Below are positions 37,903-39,866 of a stretch of 39,866 nt of DNA, piece after piece. A model generated the notes under the pieces. The model searched no databases. It was not told the origin of the DNA and saw only the letters and a list, made by a program, of their open reading frames with translations. The translations under genes and the position numbers were made by a program. Source of the DNA: Actinomycetota bacterium (GTDB lineage: Bacteria; Actinomycetota; Acidimicrobiia; IMCC26256; JACPCJ01). The stretch is taken from NCBI GenBank assembly GCA_016179865.1, contig JACPCJ010000071.1:1-39866 (forward strand), given 5' to 3'. Position 1 is the stretch's first letter, and every line of letters starts with the position of its first letter.

Positions 37903-38889
37903 TCAGGCCTCGACGCCGTTCACCACGTAGAGGGGCGGCTCCCCCCGCACGACGCGACCGAGGTTCTCCTGGGCGGCCTGGAGGATGCGTCCCACCGCCT
38001 CGGTGGCGGTCCCGGCGGTATGTGGCGACAGGAGGACGTTCTCCAGCTCGGCCAGCAGGTGCCCGGTGGGCAGCGGTTCCTCGGAGAACACGTCGAGCGC
38101 CGCCGAGTGGATCTTGCCCGCCCGCAGCGCATCCACCAGCGCCTCCTCGTCGACCACCTCGCCGCGAGCGACGTTGATCAGGTAGGCCGACGGCTTCATC
38201 CGTTCAAGGGCGGCGGCGTCGATCAGATGGTGGGTGGCCGCCGTGAGCGGCGCGTGCAGCGACACGACGTCGGAGCGTTCGAGGAGGTCGTCGACCTCGG
38301 AGAACTCGACGCTCAGATCCTCTTCCACCTCCGGCGGAGCCTTCACCACGTCGAAGTAGAGGGCGGTGACGTCCCACCCCTGGAGCCGCTGAGCCACCTC
38401 ACGGCCGATGCGGCCGAAGCCCACGATCCCCCACGTCTTCCCGGCCAGCTCGAAGTGCCCTCGCGCTCGGACTGACTGCTGGGGCCACTCGCCCTTACGC
38501 ACCTCGGCGTCGAGCCACACGAGCTGCTTCATGAGGGAGAGGGCCGCCATGATCGTGTGCTCGGCGACGGCGATGGCGTTGGCCCCCCCGACACTCGCCA
38601 CCGGGATCCCCCGGCGAGCGGCGGCGTCGACGTCGATCTGCTGATACCCCGCCGATGGCTGCTGGATGAGGCGGCACCGGGTCATCGCCTCGATCACCCG
38701 GGCCGAGATGGGCACGTGGAACTCGTAGTCGCCGATGACGATGTCAGCGTCGGCGCACGCCTCGGCGGCGGCGTCTTCTGTCCGGGGCTCGAGGACGCTG
38801 ACTTCGACGTCGGCGTCTTCGGGGAAGAAGCCCCGAACGATTTCAGCCGGGAGCGGCATCGTCGAGACGACCCGCCATGGGCTCGGCAT
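37903..38889 (-). CDS. D-isomer 2-hydroxyacid dehydrogenase
   Basis: The 328-residue protein has the two-domain fold of D-2-hydroxyacid dehydrogenases: a catalytic domain (RLIQQPSAGYQQIDVDAAARRGIPVASVGGANAIAVAEH) and a NAD domain with KTWGIVGFGRIGREVAQRL, the Arg in NVARGEVVDEEAL, and the C-terminal catalytic His in LLSPHTAG. It resembles phosphoglycerate dehydrogenase-like enzymes without an ACT domain; substrate is unknown. The frame opens with a GTG at 38949 directly after the previous stop; I preferred ATG 38889 because of GGAAG nearby and family length. It is followed by the PIG-L gene. Confidence 0.87.
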   Translation of the reverse strand: MPSPWRVVSTMPLPAEIVRGFFPEDADVEVSVLEPRTEDAAAEACADADIVIGDYEFHVPISARVIEAMTRCRLIQQPSAGYQQIDVDAAARRGIPVASVGGANAIAVAEHTIMAALSLMKQLVWLDAEVRKGEWPQQSVRARGHFELAGKTWGIVGFGRIGREVAQRLQGWDVTALYFDVVKAPPEVEEDLSVEFSEVDDLLERSDVVSLHAPLTAATHHLIDAAALERMKPSAYLINVARGEVVDEEALVDALRAGKIHSAALDVFSEEPLPTGHLLAELENVLLSPHTAGTATEAVGRILQAAQENLGRVVRGEPPLYVVNGVEA

Positions 38890-38949
38890 TTCTTCCGATC
38901 GTTCCACCGCCTGACCCTGCCTTTCCGCCAACGGCCCTCGGGCTCGCAC

Positions 38950-39366
38950 TCACACGAGCCCGAGTTCGGAGCGCACCTCTCGGTACAGGTTGAGCAGCCG
39001 CCCCGCTTCCGACCCGGCGATGAGCGTGTGGACGCGCACGTTCTGGACCGTGGCTCCCGCCCGCAGAAGCAGGCGCTGGAACCACTCCTCCCGGCGCAGG
39101 GCGTCCAACTCCTCCCGACGGCCTTCGAGCACGAAGAAGCCGGCCACGTCACCGAGCTGGCCGTCGGCGAAGAAGAAGGGCTTGAAGCTGCTGATGGTGC
39201 CCGCCGTCAACAGTCGCCCGAAGGCGCGTGAGGCTTCGGTGAAGGCTTCGAGCGCCAGCGGCTCGCGACCGGGGAACACGGCGCCGAAGCTGACCATGAG
39301 CGCGCCGTCGACGTGGTCGTGGCTGACCGGCTCCTCGGGGAGAGCCTCGTTCTCGGCGTCAGGCAT
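38950..39366 (-). CDS. Protein of unknown function beside H-NOX
   Basis: I do not recognise this 138-residue protein. It is soluble, with an acidic N-terminal tail of about 20 residues. It then has alternating strands and helices: ALMVSFGAVFPGREPLALEAFTEASRAFGRLL, FKPFFFADGQLGDVAGFFVLEGRREELDALRREEWFQRLLLRA and VQNVRVHTLIAG. That pattern is reminiscent of a dimeric alpha-beta barrel such as those in antibiotic biosynthesis monooxygenase-like proteins, but no motif proves it. It is divergent from the H-NOX gene, with 32 bases between the ATG codons, and its stop abuts the dehydrogenase frame. It may be regulated together with H-NOX; function is not inferred. Confidence 0.75.
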   Translation of the reverse strand: MPDAENEALPEEPVSHDHVDGALMVSFGAVFPGREPLALEAFTEASRAFGRLLTAGTISSFKPFFFADGQLGDVAGFFVLEGRREELDALRREEWFQRLLLRAGATVQNVRVHTLIAGSEAGRLLNLYREVRSELGLV

Positions 39367-39378
39367 CAGGGGCCAACC

Positions 39379-39384
39379 TAGTGT
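39379..39384 (+). promoter_or_regulatory. Possible -10 of the H-NOX gene
   Basis: TAGTGT at 39379-39384 fits TANNNT and would start transcription near 39391, eight bases before the ATG at 39399. The same hexamer sequence precedes ileS. No -35 is clear and the gap between the divergent genes is only 32 bases. Confidence 0.3.
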
Positions 39385-39398
39385 GCGATGATGCGGTC

Positions 39399-39866
39399 AT
39401 GAAGGGGGTCATCTTCAACCTCCTCGAGCAGGTGGTGACCGACGCCCACGGCGAGGCAGCTTGGAACGCCCTGCTCGACGACGCCGGACTCGACGGCGTG
39501 TACGCCGCCGTGGGGAGCTATCCCGACGCCGACCTGCTCGCGCTCGTCGAAGCGGGGTCGAAGCGTCTCGGCGTCGAGCAGGTCGCCCTCGTGCGCTGGT
39601 TCGGCGAGGCCGCACTGCCGCTCCTCGCCGACCGCTACCCGGAGTTCTTCGAGTCCCACACGTCGCTCTTCACCTTCCTCCCGACCCTCAATGACGTCAT
39701 CCACGCTGAGGTCCGCAAGCTGTACCCGGAAGCCGACGTCCCGGAGTTCGGATTCGTCGCCACGGGCGGCGAGGCCATCTCCATGGACTACCGGTCACCG
39801 CGGCGACTTTGCGCCCTTGCCGAGGGCTTCGTGGTCGGCGCGGCGCGGCATTTCGGCGAGGAGGTA
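39399..39866 (+). CDS. H-NOX heme gas-sensor domain (partial)
   Basis: The first 156 residues of an H-NOX (HNOB) protein, truncated at the window end. It begins MKGVIFNLLEQVVTDAHGEAAW and aligns in numbering with the Thermoanaerobacter H-NOX: proximal heme ligand His102 in DVIHAEVRKLYP, Pro115, and the heme propionate-binding YxSxR motif as Tyr131, Ser133, Arg135. Residue 140, Tyr in the O2-binding enzyme, is Leu here, so a preference for NO over O2 is predicted. H-NOX proteins are soluble NO sensors that act on kinases, cyclases or chemotaxis partners; no partner is encoded in the visible part, and any C-terminal output domain is beyond the edge. Confidence 0.92.
   Translation, partial: MKGVIFNLLEQVVTDAHGEAAWNALLDDAGLDGVYAAVGSYPDADLLALVEAGSKRLGVEQVALVRWFGEAALPLLADRYPEFFESHTSLFTFLPTLNDVIHAEVRKLYPEADVPEFGFVATGGEAISMDYRSPRRLCALAEGFVVGAARHFGEEV

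Overview
The window is a high-GC (roughly 70 percent G+C by eye), gene-dense chromosomal segment from an actinobacterium. The evidence is: the actinobacterial order of the division and cell wall (dcw) cluster with no ftsA, continuing ftsZ-pgeF-yggS-sepF-yggT-divIVA; a DUF3040 protein; a MurE with the meso-diaminopimelate motif DNPR; many GTG starts and stop/start overlaps; and several probable leaderless starts. I suspect a lineage such as Acidimicrobiia, but nothing in the sequence proves the class. I see no insertion sequence, prophage, CRISPR array, tRNA or rRNA. No gene-free stretch exceeds 300 bases; the longest are 26678-26967 and 25988-26248, both described.

Layout. 99-3168 (minus): DUF167, a DksA/TraR zinc-finger protein with a lysine/alanine-rich tail, lspA, rluD and an anchored protein of unknown function. 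3212-6334 (plus): ileS, an IleRS2-type enzyme with an altered GXHH signature. 6353-26677 (minus): a repeat-containing membrane protein, then in reverse order divIVA, yggT, sepF, yggS, pgeF, ftsZ, ftsQ, murB, murC, murG, ftsW, murD, mraY, murF, murE, ftsI, ftsL, rsmH and mraZ. This run makes lipid II, polymerises and crosslinks it at the septum (FtsW, FtsI), builds the Z-ring (FtsZ, SepF) and organises the pole (DivIVA). 26968-27771 (minus): an HNH endonuclease-fold protein and a small conserved protein. 27847-32307 (plus): a MoxR ATPase, DUF58 protein and membrane transglutaminase operon. 32353-36821 (minus): MerR regulator, DUF3040 protein, Gfo/Idh/MocA oxidoreductase, dinB, NUDIX hydrolase and a polyprenol-phosphate glycosyltransferase. 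36883-37164 (plus): a small two-helix membrane protein. 37166-39366 (minus): a PIG-L deacetylase, a 2-hydroxyacid dehydrogenase and an unknown protein. 39399 to the end (plus): an H-NOX heme gas sensor cut by the window edge.

Most of the coding content is housekeeping. The unusual signals are mainly regulatory or sub-genic. The leader of rsmH holds a 24-bp near-perfect inverted repeat that closes a branched RNA fold. The mraZ promoter is covered by GTGG boxes at exact 10-bp spacing, as expected for a MraZ operator. The sepF start codon is buried in a strong hairpin. A promoter and dyad precede ftsZ. IleRS carries the GXHH motif linked to mupirocin hyper-resistance. The H-NOX lacks the distal tyrosine used for O2 binding. 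Several conserved proteins carry short in-frame tandem repeats.
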